Shown here piece by piece: positions 53,353 to 62,487 of a stretch of 64,000 bases of DNA (position 1 is its first letter; each line of letters begins with the position of its first letter). The position numbers were made by a program, and so were the translations under genes. This DNA is from Gemmatimonas groenlandica. Lineage in GTDB: Bacteria > Gemmatimonadota > Gemmatimonadetes > Gemmatimonadales > Gemmatimonadaceae. The notes under the pieces were generated by a model that saw only the letters and a program-made list of their open reading frames with translations, made no database searches and was not told the DNA's origin. The stretch covers positions 310,001 through 374,000 of the forward strand of contig NZ_CP053085.1 in the NCBI RefSeq assembly GCF_013004105.1, in the 5' to 3' direction.

Positions 53353-53853
53353 CTACAGAAGCCGCTCGTCGGGGCGTTCCACCCGACGCGGGTCGCCGTC
53401 CGCGAGTGGAGCGATGTACGGCGACGCCTCCCGCCCGAAGCGACGTGCGCCGAAGAAGCTGCTGTCGTCGAATGCATACAGCTCGTCGACAGGCGCATCG
53501 GGAATGCGCTCGCCGTCATACGTCGGGAGTGCTCGAGTAGCGGCGGAGCTCAGTTCAATGATCACGTCATCTTCGTCTTCATCGAGACGCGCGGACTCGA
53601 TAGGAATCAGAACGCGCCGCTTGGTCTGCTGTGCGACATCGTGCAGCATGACCTCTCCGTCGATGTATCGCACGCGCATGAGACTCGTATCCACGACGAG
53701 ATCCTCGACCGTGCCGATCTTCTCTCCATCGAGTGTGCGCAAGTCCCACCCGCGGATATCCGGGTCGCCGTCGGCTACCTCGAGGTCCGACGCGTCCTTG
53801 AGATGAACGAGCCGAGGGCGAGGCGTCTCTTCGTTGTGCCTGGTGGAATCCAT
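53353..53853 (-). CDS. PRC-barrel domain protein
   Basis: 166 residues from the ATG at 53853 (GGAGA seven bases upstream; a longer frame to 53883 lacks a ribosome site). PRC-barrel at about 30-100: DPDIRGWDLRTLDGEKIGTV, EDLVVDTSLMRVRYIDGE, RVLIPIESARLDEDEDDVII. The C-terminal part is acidic and polar. PRC-barrel proteins occur in RNA metabolism, photosynthetic reaction centres and stress proteins; the specific role is not visible. A small membrane-protein gene lies upstream in the same direction. Confidence 0.85.
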   Translation of the reverse strand: MDSTRHNEETPRPRLVHLKDASDLEVADGDPDIRGWDLRTLDGEKIGTVEDLVVDTSLMRVRYIDGEVMLHDVAQQTKRRVLIPIESARLDEDEDDVIIELSSAATRALPTYDGERIPDAPVDELYAFDDSSFFGARRFGREASPYIAPLADGDPRRVERPDERLL

Positions 53854-53905
53854 GGTGCTATCTCCGTGCGGTAGGATGAGCAAATGGCGGCGATACGCCG
53901 TCGGG

Positions 53906-54136
53906 CTATCGCGCTGGCGGTACCTGCATCGTGTCGGTACGGATCACGGCGCTGTCGCGCGGTGAGGCGAGCGTGCCGGCGGCACTGTTGGTGTCGTAGG
54001 CACCCGTACGCTCTGCTGTAGAAGCGTCGGGCGTGCTTCTCATCGCCACGAACCAGATGAGTGCACCAAGCAGGAGCACACCAAACACCCACGGTAACCA
54101 CGAGCCGCGCTTCTCCGTGATGTTGATTTCGGCCAC
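53906..54136 (-). CDS. Small single-span membrane protein
   Basis: 76 residues from a GTG with AAAGGAG five bases upstream, an unusually good ribosome site. One membrane span at about 12-31 (SWLPWVFGVLLLGALIWFVA), a short cytoplasmic start and a Ser/Thr/Asp-rich outer tail. No family recognised. It is followed by the PRC-barrel gene and divergent from yihY. Confidence 0.7.
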   Translation of the reverse strand: MAEINITEKRGSWLPWVFGVLLLGALIWFVAMRSTPDASTAERTGAYDTNSAAGTLASPRDSAVIRTDTMQVPPAR

Positions 54137-54217
54137 TTGAACTCCTTTGTGAGGTGAGCCCGCACCGAAGTGCAGGAATCATGCGAGGCGGCACGTCCGT
54201 TGCACACGGGGTCACAC

Positions 54218-55090
54218 ATGCTGCCACTGCTCAAGCAAACCGTCGTCGACTTCTTCAGTGACAATGCGCCGCGCCACGGAGCCGCGATCGCGTATTACAC
54301 ACTCTTCGCGCTGGCTCCCGTGCTGCTGCTGGTGATCGCGGTCGCCGGATTTGTTGTTGGTGAAGACGTGGTCCGCAGTGAACTGCTTACGCAGATTGCC
54401 GGACTGATCGGACGCGACGGCGCCGTCGCGGTCGGCGCCATGCTCGAGCGCGCCGGAAAGCGCGAGGCTGGCGTATTGGCCACCGTGCTTGGAATTGGCG
54501 GGCTCGTCTTCGCTGCGACGGGTGCCTTCCTTGAACTGCAGGCGGCACTCAACATGATCTGGCGCGTGCGGACAACGGATTCAGGCGGCATCGACGTACC
54601 GCAGATTGTCCGGCGTCGACTGCGCTCGCTCGGTGTTGTCGTCTCGATTGGATTCCTGTTGCTGGTCTCGCTGTCCGTGAGCGCGGGGGTCCGACTCGCC
54701 ATCGCATACATGAGCCGCTTGGCGCCGGGTCTCGAAGCGTTTGTCGCAGTCATCGATCAGCTACTTTCGGTCGTAGTAAGCAGCGTCCTGTTCGGGCTGC
54801 TGTTTCGCGTGCTTCCCGATGTTCATCTGCGGTGGCGCGATGTGGCGGTGGGCTCTACGGTTACCGCCGTGTTGTTCGCGATCGGACAGTGGCTCATCGG
54901 GCTTTACCTGGGCAACAGCTCGCTGGCCTCGCCGTTCGGAGCCGCCGGCACCGTCGTCATCCTTCTGGTGTGGGTGTACTACTCGGCGCAGATCGTGCTG
55001 TTCGGTGCCGAGTTCACACGACTGTACGCTGAACGCGCCGGCAAGCGGGCCCCGCTTATGGCAGGGGCTGTGCGCACGGCGGCACCCTGA
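54218..55090 (+). CDS. YihY/BrkB family inner-membrane protein
   Basis: 290 residues from the ATG at 54218. Family marks: HGAAIAYYTLFALAPVLLLV near 20-40, FAATGAFLELQAALNMIWRV near 105-125, and GTVVILLVWVYYSAQIVLFG then AEFTRLYAER near the end. Six membrane spans. The family (once called ribonuclease BN or BrkB) has no established activity. It lies 58 bp upstream of ku in the same direction; a functional link is not evident. Confidence 0.9.
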   Translation: MLPLLKQTVVDFFSDNAPRHGAAIAYYTLFALAPVLLLVIAVAGFVVGEDVVRSELLTQIAGLIGRDGAVAVGAMLERAGKREAGVLATVLGIGGLVFAATGAFLELQAALNMIWRVRTTDSGGIDVPQIVRRRLRSLGVVVSIGFLLLVSLSVSAGVRLAIAYMSRLAPGLEAFVAVIDQLLSVVVSSVLFGLLFRVLPDVHLRWRDVAVGSTVTAVLFAIGQWLIGLYLGNSSLASPFGAAGTVVILLVWVYYSAQIVLFGAEFTRLYAERAGKRAPLMAGAVRTAAP

Positions 55091-55148
55091 GCTCGCCTGC
55101 GTCCTGCGGCGAGTGTACGCACACGCTCCCTTAGCCGAGACAGTCGAT

Positions 55149-55979
55149 ATGGCTCCGATCTGGAAGGGCAGTATCAGTTTCGGATTGGTCAACATTCCAG
55201 TGGAGCTCGCCGCCGCGGTGAGAGCGGACAATATCTCGTTTCGCATGCTCGACGCCGAAACAGGATCGCCGGTGAAGTACGAGCGAGTACGCGCCAGCGA
55301 CGGATCGCCGGTGCCTTGGGAAGAGATTGTGAAAGGGTTCGAGTACGCGAAGGGACAGTACATCGTGCTCACCGAGGAAGACTTCAAGAAGGCCGCGCTC
55401 GAGTCCTCCAAGACCATCGACATTTGCGACTTCGTCGACGCCAAGGAGATCGACCCGAGGTTTTTTGAAACGCCCTACTTCATGTTGCCGAGCAAGGGGG
55501 GTGAGCGGGGCTATGCCTTGCTGCGCGAAGCGATGCGGGAAGGCGACGTGGTGGGCATCGGCAAGATCATCATGCGTAAGAATCAGCATTTGGCGGGGAT
55601 TCATGTGGTCGGAGATGCGTTGGTACTCGAGCTCATGCGATTCTCCGCCGCGGTGGTGGATGCCTCCAAGTACACCTTCCCGCCGGCCACGGCCGCCCGT
55701 CCGCAAGAGCGCAAAATGGCCGTGCAGCTCGTGAAGAGCATGCAGGCGCACTTCGACGCGGAGAAGTACACCGATGACTATCGGGCCAACCTCATGCGCA
55801 TCATCAAGGCGCGTTCGAAGGGCAAGCCGATCAGCTTCGACGCTCCACCGCCTGATGCGGCAGATGGCAAGGTGCTCGACCTGATGAGCATGCTGAAGCA
55901 AAGCCTCACCAAGAAGTCCGGCGTCAAAAAGGTGGCCGCGCGAAAGGCCGCCACGAAGAAGGCCCGCAAGTCCGCATGA
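55149..55979 (+). CDS. ku: Ku, DNA double-strand-break end-binding protein
   Basis: 276 residues. Starts MAPIWKGSISFGLVNIPVEL, the bacterial Ku signature. The Ku bridge-region core spans about 10-190 (GQYIVLTEEDFKKA; IDICDFVDAKEIDPRFFETP; LLREAMREGDVVGIGKIIM). A lysine-rich C-terminal tail (KKVAARKAATKKARKSA) could bind DNA. Homodimeric Ku binds broken ends and recruits LigD for non-homologous end joining. Its stop overlaps the ligD start (ATGA), so the two are co-translated. Confidence 0.97.
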   Translation: MAPIWKGSISFGLVNIPVELAAAVRADNISFRMLDAETGSPVKYERVRASDGSPVPWEEIVKGFEYAKGQYIVLTEEDFKKAALESSKTIDICDFVDAKEIDPRFFETPYFMLPSKGGERGYALLREAMREGDVVGIGKIIMRKNQHLAGIHVVGDALVLELMRFSAAVVDASKYTFPPATAARPQERKMAVQLVKSMQAHFDAEKYTDDYRANLMRIIKARSKGKPISFDAPPPDAADGKVLDLMSMLKQSLTKKSGVKKVAARKAATKKARKSA

Positions 55980-57865
55980 GGGCGACGTTCGCACCGATGC
56001 TGGCCACGTCGGGAACCGTGCTCCCCGCGGCTGACGGTTGGGCGTTCGAACCCAAGTATGACGGGATACGGGTGATCGCCGTGGCGTCGAGCACGAACGT
56101 GCAGCTGCTATCGCGAAACGGGATCGACAAGTCCGCGCAATTCCCCGAGGTCGTGGAAGCGCTGCAGGCGTTCGTGGGGCGCCGGCGCAGCACCCTCGTG
56201 CTGGACGGTGAGCTGGTGGGAGTGGAAGGCGGCGCCCTCGGCCGTTTCCAGTCAATGCAGGCTCGCGTGCATGAACGCGACGCGCAGGTGATCGCCACGC
56301 GCCGGTCGGCCCAGCCGGTCGCGCTCATGGTGTTCGACCTGCTGCACGATGGCGCGCGATCACTCGTTGATGCGCCATGGCGTAAGCGGCGCGTCGCACT
56401 CGAGCGGCTATTCACGGTGCGTGCGGTGTCCGGCGGCCGCGCCCTCGGCGCGCTTCGACTGGGCGATGCCGTCTTGCACGACCATCACGCGCTGTTGGCC
56501 CGGGCGACGGCGGAAGGCTGGGAAGGCATCATGGCCAAGCGCGCGGATGCGCCGTATGCCGTCGGTGTGCGTTCACGCGACTGGCTCAAGCTCAAGCTGG
56601 AGCGTCAACAGGAGTTCGTGGTGGGCGGCTGGACGGAGCCGCGGAACAGCCGACCGTACCTCGGCGCACTCCTGCTGGGATACTATCGGGACGGGGCGCT
56701 GCACTACGCGGGCCATGTCGGCACAGGGTTTACGCACGACGAGCTGGCGTGGCTGCACGCTCACCTGAAGCGCCTTGAGCGCGGGTCAAGTCCATTTGTC
56801 ACGACGCCGGCGGCGAACGCCACCGCACACTGGGTCCGGCCGATACTGGTGGTCGAAGTCCGCTTCAACGAATGGACCAACGATGGTCACCTCCGACAGC
56901 CGGCCTATCTCGGCGTCCGAACCGACAAGCGTGCGCGCGATATCGTGCGGGAGGCGGTTATGCCACGAGCGACAGCGACACCAAGCGCCGACGCCGAGGT
57001 GCAGTTCACCAACCTCGACAAGATCTTCTATCCCAAAGCAAAGAAGACCAAAGGCGACATGGTGCGGTACTACACGACCATCGCGCCGCTATTGCTACCC
57101 TTCATCGCTGACCGGCCGCTGGTTTTGCGGCGCTATCCGAACGGCATCGGTCAGCCGGCATTCTTTCAGCAGCGTGTCGCCAAAGGGGTGCCGTCGACCG
57201 TGCGCACCGAGATGGTGCCGCAACCCGACGGCTCGAGCGAGCGACGCATCGTCGGTGGTGAGCTGACCACGCTGCTGTATTGTGCGCAGCTCGGTGCCAT
57301 CGACGTGAATCCGTGGCACTCCCGCGTCGCGACGCTGTCGGCTGCCGACTATTCGATCATCGACCTCGACCCCGGCGAAGGCGCCACCTTTCGTCGCGTG
57401 ATCGACGTGGCGCGCTGGACCAGGGAGGTGATGGACGAGCTCGGGATCGCCGGCGCACTCAAGACGTCGGGAGCGAGCGGCCTCCACATCTACCTGCCGC
57501 TCCCGCCGGGCACGAGCTACGACAGTGCGCTGCTGTTGGCAAAGGTGATCGCGACGCGGGTTGTGAAAGGGCACAGCAAGCAAGCGACCGTGACGCGCAC
57601 CGTGAGTAAGCGCGTACGAGGCAGCGTGTACGTCGACTACTTGCAGAATGTGCAGGGCAAGAGCGTCGCGTCGGTGTTCAGTCTGCGCGCGCAACCGGCG
57701 GCGTCGGTGTCGACGCCGCTCAGGTGGGATGAGCTCACCAATGATCTCGATCCCCGTGACTTTACGATCGACACCGTGCCGTCGCAGGCGGCTACGCGCG
57801 CGACGCTCTGGTCGCGCACGCTGGCGACGCCGAATGACCTAGAGTCGCTTCAATCGGCCTGGTGA
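55976..57865 (+). CDS. ligD: LigD, ATP-dependent DNA ligase with polymerase domain
   Basis: 629 residues. Ligase domain about 1-300: adenylated Lys27 in EPKYDGIR, LDGELVG, EGIMAKRAD, then the OB fold (FVVGGWTEP, GYYRDGALHYAGHVGTGF). Primase-polymerase domain about 335-620: VQFTNLDKIFYPKAKKTKGD, the metal-binding SIIDLDPGEG (Asp463, Asp465), and SGLHIYLPL. The 3'-phosphoesterase domain of Pseudomonas/Mycobacterium LigD is absent, so end processing must come from another protein or be limited. It works with Ku directly upstream. Confidence 0.95.
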   Translation: MRATFAPMLATSGTVLPAADGWAFEPKYDGIRVIAVASSTNVQLLSRNGIDKSAQFPEVVEALQAFVGRRRSTLVLDGELVGVEGGALGRFQSMQARVHERDAQVIATRRSAQPVALMVFDLLHDGARSLVDAPWRKRRVALERLFTVRAVSGGRALGALRLGDAVLHDHHALLARATAEGWEGIMAKRADAPYAVGVRSRDWLKLKLERQQEFVVGGWTEPRNSRPYLGALLLGYYRDGALHYAGHVGTGFTHDELAWLHAHLKRLERGSSPFVTTPAANATAHWVRPILVVEVRFNEWTNDGHLRQPAYLGVRTDKRARDIVREAVMPRATATPSADAEVQFTNLDKIFYPKAKKTKGDMVRYYTTIAPLLLPFIADRPLVLRRYPNGIGQPAFFQQRVAKGVPSTVRTEMVPQPDGSSERRIVGGELTTLLYCAQLGAIDVNPWHSRVATLSAADYSIIDLDPGEGATFRRVIDVARWTREVMDELGIAGALKTSGASGLHIYLPLPPGTSYDSALLLAKVIATRVVKGHSKQATVTRTVSKRVRGSVYVDYLQNVQGKSVASVFSLRAQPAASVSTPLRWDELTNDLDPRDFTIDTVPSQAATRATLWSRTLATPNDLESLQSAW

Positions 57866-57966
57866 ACCCGCGGCTCCAGCGCCCGCACGGCATCCCGAAT
57901 CGGGACGGCGGTCGCGTCAGCGACGAGGTGCAGCACGAGGAGCCCAAAGGCGGACACGAACGGCAT
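57850..57966 (-). CDS. Doubtful short ORF convergent with ligD
   Basis: 38 residues (MPFVSAFGLLVLHLVADATA then a polar end), with GC-rich third positions as in real genes of this window, overlapping the last 16 nt of ligD. No ribosome site was found. It could be chance or the 3' end of a lost gene. Confidence 0.25.
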   Translation of the reverse strand: MPFVSAFGLLVLHLVADATAVPIRDAVRALEPRVHQAD

Positions 57967-58035
57967 CTTGGGAATTTCGTGGGGAATGACGTGAATGGAT
58001 TGGAGAACGGCGGATGTGCGGGCGATACTCCCTGC

Positions 58036-58650
58036 ATGGCGTCGTTCGTTCTGCATACCCCGATGATTCATTCCGTGCGCCGGCTCAGCGCGCCCGGAAC
58101 TTTTCCCGTGTTTGCGCCCGGCGATGGTGTCCAGTTTCAGGTGGCGGGCGGACCCGTTCGCGGACGCGTGACCGGCATCGACGCGCAGGCCCGAAAAGAT
58201 CTGCCGCTCGGCACGCCCTATCGGCTCAACGTCATCGCAGCGCCGCCGCAGAGCGGCTACGCGGCGGGCACCGACTGCACCATTCGCGCGGCCTGCCTCG
58301 AGCTGGATCCGACCGCGCCGCGCTACGCCGAATCGCTGGCCGCCGCATCCACCGTGACGGTGGCGCCCGAGCTGGCACCCCTGATGGCGCCGGCGCGTCC
58401 CAGCGTACCCACCTTTCTGGTGGCCTTCATGCGCGAGGGGGGCAACTACCCGATTCAGGGCACCTTGCTCGTACAGGGCGCGACGCTCGACGCCGCCAAC
58501 GCGGCTGCCACGGCGTATCTGAACGACGAACTCGCGACGGACGTGGCGGAGGGCAGGGAGCTGCCCGACGCGATGGTAATGCTGCTCAACGCGTCGGAAG
58601 TGCCGACGGCGGCGGCCGATGTCGCCGTGGTCGCGTCGGTCAGTTGGTAG
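58036..58650 (+). CDS. Hypothetical soluble protein
   Basis: 204 residues from the ATG at 58036. The frame is open upstream to 57862, but that part has no protein-like composition. No signal peptide. Alternating strand-like segments (VQFQVAGGPVRGRVTGIDA; RLNVIAAPPQSGYAAG), two cysteines (TDCTIRAAC), and a helix-rich end (AANAAATAYLNDELATDVAE). No family recognised. It stands between ligD and a TonB receptor. Confidence 0.55.
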   Translation: MASFVLHTPMIHSVRRLSAPGTFPVFAPGDGVQFQVAGGPVRGRVTGIDAQARKDLPLGTPYRLNVIAAPPQSGYAAGTDCTIRAACLELDPTAPRYAESLAAASTVTVAPELAPLMAPARPSVPTFLVAFMREGGNYPIQGTLLVQGATLDAANAAATAYLNDELATDVAEGRELPDAMVMLLNASEVPTAAADVAVVASVSW

Positions 58651-58766
58651 CGGTTCGTCCCAGTTTTCTTCTGCCAGCCGACGGAGTGGCGGAACAAAGG
58701 GTGTGATCTGCGTTACAAGGCGAGGCAACCCAGTCCAGTCGACTCCCGCCTTTTATTGCCAGACCA

Positions 58767-61700
58767 ATGCCTCTCGCTCCGCGTACGCGTGTCCGTTCGC
58801 TATGGTTGTTGTCGCTGCAATGTGTCTCTGCGCTGTTTCTCCTCGTGGCTGTTCCCGCCACGCTGTGGGCCCAGCAAACGGCCGATGTCATTCGTGGTCG
58901 GGTCAGCGGCCCTGACAGTTTGCCCATCGTGGGTGCGCAAATCACGGCGGTGTCGTACTTCGGGGGCATCACCAAGACCGCCCGCACCGACAAGAACGGT
59001 CGATACTCCATCACCTATCCGAACGGCGAAGGCGACTACTGGCTGTCGTTCGCCGCGATCGGCTTCCAACCTCGCCGCTTCGAGATCAAGCGCGTGGCGG
59101 ATGAAGAGGTGCTGTTGGCCGACATTCGCCTCTCGAACACCCAAACGCTGGCCACCGTCCGCGTCGCCGCCTCTGGACCAGCGCAACCCCCTGGCCGATC
59201 CGACGCGGCCAACCAGTCCGACGTTTCCGGCGCCGACCGATTCATGGGGAGTGGACTGTTGTCCCCCGAACAGGCCGGCAATCTCGCCGCGATGGCCGCC
59301 ACGTCGCCGGGGATCCAGCTCATTCCGGGCATCGACGGCAATCCCGATCGCTTCTCGATCTTCGGCCTCGACGGCGCGCAAAATAATTCGGCGCTGAACG
59401 GGCAGCAGAACGGCATCAGCAACATTCCGCGCGATGCGGCCGTGTCGACGCAGATGCGCGCCGGCTACGATGTCGCGAACGGGGGATTCAGCGGCGCGCA
59501 GGTGAACGTCAGCACGCAGTCGGGCACCAACTATTTCGCCCGCTCCCTCAGCGGTCTGTTCAATGCCCCGCAGGCCCAGTGGAATGATCGCGTCGGACAG
59601 GCCTCGCAGTATTCCAACGTGTCGGTGGGCGGACGCTTCTCCGGTCCGATCGCCATGGACCGCAACTTCTACAATCTTTCGTTTCAGTTTGACCGACGGG
59701 CGCAGGAGCTTCCCACGCTGCTGTCGTCCACGCCGGTGGTCTTTCAAAGTGCGGGCATCGCCAGCGACTCGGCGGCACGGCTCACCGGCATTCTGTCGCG
59801 TCTCGGGGTGCCGCTCAGCGCCAGTGGACTCGGCCGCTCTTCGCCTCGCACCACGGCCTCGGTGCTGGGCAGTCTGGATTGGGCGTCGAAAGCGCCAACG
59901 AGTGGCAACGCCTTCAATCTCGCGTACAACCTGACGTACAACTCCGGCGGACCGCAGGGCACCGCACTCGCCTCGCAGACGCCGGCATCGCTGGCCTCGA
60001 GCACCACGGCCAGCGGCGGACTGCAGTTGCGGCATACCAATTACTTCGGCTCGGGCGTGCTCACCGAATCGATGTTCAGTGCCACGGCATCGCAGCTCAC
60101 CAGCGACCCGTATCTCGCACTGCCGGGCGGCACTGTTCTGGTCACGTCGACGCTCAATGACGGTACCGCGACCGCGCGCTCGCTTTCGTTCGGCGGAGGC
60201 GCGAACGCCACCAGCAATCGGTCAGCGTCGGTCTCCGCACGTAACATGCTGTCGTGGTTCAGCGACAACAGTAAGCATCGCATCAAGCTGATCACCGAAT
60301 TGCGACTGGATCAGAACAACACCGAGCAGGCCTTCAACCTGCTGGGACGTTATAGCTACCAGTCACTGGCTGATCTTGATGCGCAGCTCCCCTCGTCGTT
60401 CAGTCGCTCGCTCAATCCCGTACGGCGTAACGGTTCGGCGCTCGTCGGCGCGATCGCCGTGGGCGATGCCTGGCGGCCGAATCAGGATCTGCAGGTGCAG
60501 TATGGCGTGCGCATCGATGGCAACCGATTCCTCACCACGCCGAACGACAATCTGCTCGTACTCGACGCCTTCGATGTGTCGAACGCGCGCGTGCCGAACG
60601 GCGTCTATGTCAGTCCGCGGCTCGGCTTCTCCTGGTTGTACGGCAAGGCGCCGCAGATCGCCTACTCTGGCGGCTTCTTTCCTGGTCCCCGCGCCACGAT
60701 TCGCGGAGGCATTGGTGTCTTCCAGAACATGCGCGGCCCCGACCTGGTGAGTGGTGCCATCGCCAACACTGGGCTCGCGGGGTCGGCGCAGCAGCTCAGT
60801 TGCACCGGCAGTGCCACTCCATTCGTACCCTGGGATGCGCTCCAGTCAAACCCGGGAGCCATTCCCACCGCTTGTGCCGATGGCACGTCCGGCACGGTGT
60901 TCTCCAACGCCCTGCCCAGCGTCACGTTGTTCGGGCGCAACTACGCGCAGGAGCAGAGCGTGCGCTCTAATCTCAGCTGGTCCGGAGCGGTGCTGGACAA
61001 TCGCTTTTTTCTCACGGCGAACGGGACGTACTCGTTCAATCGTCATCAGGCCGACAACGTCGACCTGAACCTGCGGACGACGCCGCAGTTTACGCTCGTC
61101 AGCGAAGGGGGGCGGCCGGTGTTCGTCGCGCCCAGCAGCATCGATCCACGATCCGGCCTGCTGGCGGTGCGCGATGCCCGTGTCTCCTCGGCGTTCAATG
61201 CAGTCACGCAGCAGCGCTCTGATTTGCATTCGCACAGCCAACAGCTGTCGGTCAACTTCTCGCCGTACTATACCACGCCTCGCACGTTTCGCTGGTCGTT
61301 CGGCTACGCCTTCCTGCGGCTCAACGAGCAGTATCGCGGGTTCTCCAGCGCCATCGGGGATCCGCGGTCGATCTACGCCGGCCTTGGTGCGGCGCCGCAG
61401 CACGACATCTCGTACTCGTTGGTCTACACGCTCGCGAACTCGGTCACGTTCACGTGGGGAGGACGCGTCACCTCGGGGCAACAGTTTACGCCCGTCGTCG
61501 CGGGAGACGTGAACGGCGACGGCCGCAGCAATGATCGCGCGTTCGTGTTCGACCCGGCTACGGTCGGCGATCCCGTGCTCGCGTCGTCCATGCAGTCGTT
61601 GCTGAGTGGCGGATCGAGCGCAGCGCGCGAGTGCCTGTCGCGCCAGATTGGGCGCTTCGCGGGTCGCAACAGCTGCAGTGGCCCGTGGACCACTGGCAAC

Positions 61701-62474
61701 ACCACGCTGCGCATCGCGTTCAACCCGGCACGGATTCGATTGCCACAGCGCACCACGCTTTCGTTCACCGTGTCCAACCCCATCGGCGCGGCCGACTTGA
61801 TGCTGCACGGCGATCGCAAGTTGCGCGGGTGGGGGCAAGCGCCGTTCATCGACCAGTCGTTGCTCTTCGTGCGCGGGTTCGACCCTGGCACGCAGCGCTT
61901 CAAGTATGAAGTCAATCAGCGCTTCGGCTCCACCCGTGCCGCCCAGACTACTTCGCGAACGCCGGTGGTGCTGACGATGCAGATGGCCATCGATCTCGCC
62001 CCGTCGCGCGATTGGCAGAATCTTCGCCAGCAACTCGATCGCGGCCGCAATCGCGGGGGCGTGAAGATGTCGGAGGCCCAGGTGCGACAGATCTCGGGCA
62101 ACTTCTTCCCCAACGCGATGTCGATGCTGCTGCAGAACATGGAAGAGCTGCATCTCGACCGGCGTCAGGCGGACAGTCTCGCCACGATGAGTCGTCGCTT
62201 CACCAAGCTGGTGGATTCGGTGTGGACGCCAGCCGCGAAGTACATGGCGGCGCTGCCCAAGGACTACGATCACACCGAGGCCCGCCGGCGGCTGATCAAT
62301 GCGCGTGAAATCGCCGTGGGCTACCTGCTCGAGGCCGCTCCCAACGCCAAGAAGATGCTCACCAAGGGACAGTTGCGCATGCTGCCGCCGTACATCGCCA
62401 ACATCATCGAACCGCGCTATCTCGAGCTGCTCAAGTCTGGGCAGGCCGGCAGCGAATTCGCCTTCTTCTTCTAA
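58767..62474 (+). CDS. TonB-dependent receptor with C-terminal helical extension
   Basis: 1235 residues. Signal peptide ends PATLWAQ. Regulatory-like domain about 40-120 (GRVSGPDSLPIVGAQITAVS). Plug about 150-270 (GIQLIPGIDGNPDRFSIFGL; GYDVANGGFSGAQVNVSTQS), Oar-like. The barrel appears to end near residue 1077: FDPGTQRFKYEVNQ then VVLTMQMAIDL align with the end of the 46325 receptor. About 155 further residues follow, helical and charged (VKMSEAQVRQISGNFFPN, MEELHLDRRQADSLATMSR, LTKGQLRMLPPYIANI), finishing EFAFFF. The LTxxQ-like pieces recall Spy/CpxP helices, but no firm match is claimed. A secreted propeller gene follows after 13 bp. Confidence 0.88.
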   Translation: MPLAPRTRVRSLWLLSLQCVSALFLLVAVPATLWAQQTADVIRGRVSGPDSLPIVGAQITAVSYFGGITKTARTDKNGRYSITYPNGEGDYWLSFAAIGFQPRRFEIKRVADEEVLLADIRLSNTQTLATVRVAASGPAQPPGRSDAANQSDVSGADRFMGSGLLSPEQAGNLAAMAATSPGIQLIPGIDGNPDRFSIFGLDGAQNNSALNGQQNGISNIPRDAAVSTQMRAGYDVANGGFSGAQVNVSTQSGTNYFARSLSGLFNAPQAQWNDRVGQASQYSNVSVGGRFSGPIAMDRNFYNLSFQFDRRAQELPTLLSSTPVVFQSAGIASDSAARLTGILSRLGVPLSASGLGRSSPRTTASVLGSLDWASKAPTSGNAFNLAYNLTYNSGGPQGTALASQTPASLASSTTASGGLQLRHTNYFGSGVLTESMFSATASQLTSDPYLALPGGTVLVTSTLNDGTATARSLSFGGGANATSNRSASVSARNMLSWFSDNSKHRIKLITELRLDQNNTEQAFNLLGRYSYQSLADLDAQLPSSFSRSLNPVRRNGSALVGAIAVGDAWRPNQDLQVQYGVRIDGNRFLTTPNDNLLVLDAFDVSNARVPNGVYVSPRLGFSWLYGKAPQIAYSGGFFPGPRATIRGGIGVFQNMRGPDLVSGAIANTGLAGSAQQLSCTGSATPFVPWDALQSNPGAIPTACADGTSGTVFSNALPSVTLFGRNYAQEQSVRSNLSWSGAVLDNRFFLTANGTYSFNRHQADNVDLNLRTTPQFTLVSEGGRPVFVAPSSIDPRSGLLAVRDARVSSAFNAVTQQRSDLHSHSQQLSVNFSPYYTTPRTFRWSFGYAFLRLNEQYRGFSSAIGDPRSIYAGLGAAPQHDISYSLVYTLANSVTFTWGGRVTSGQQFTPVVAGDVNGDGRSNDRAFVFDPATVGDPVLASSMQSLLSGGSSAARECLSRQIGRFAGRNSCSGPWTTGNTTLRIAFNPARIRLPQRTTLSFTVSNPIGAADLMLHGDRKLRGWGQAPFIDQSLLFVRGFDPGTQRFKYEVNQRFGSTRAAQTTSRTPVVLTMQMAIDLAPSRDWQNLRQQLDRGRNRGGVKMSEAQVRQISGNFFPNAMSMLLQNMEELHLDRRQADSLATMSRRFTKLVDSVWTPAAKYMAALPKDYDHTEARRRLINAREIAVGYLLEAAPNAKKMLTKGQLRMLPPYIANIIEPRYLELLKSGQAGSEFAFFF

Positions 62475-62487
62475 CCGGAGTACTCCC

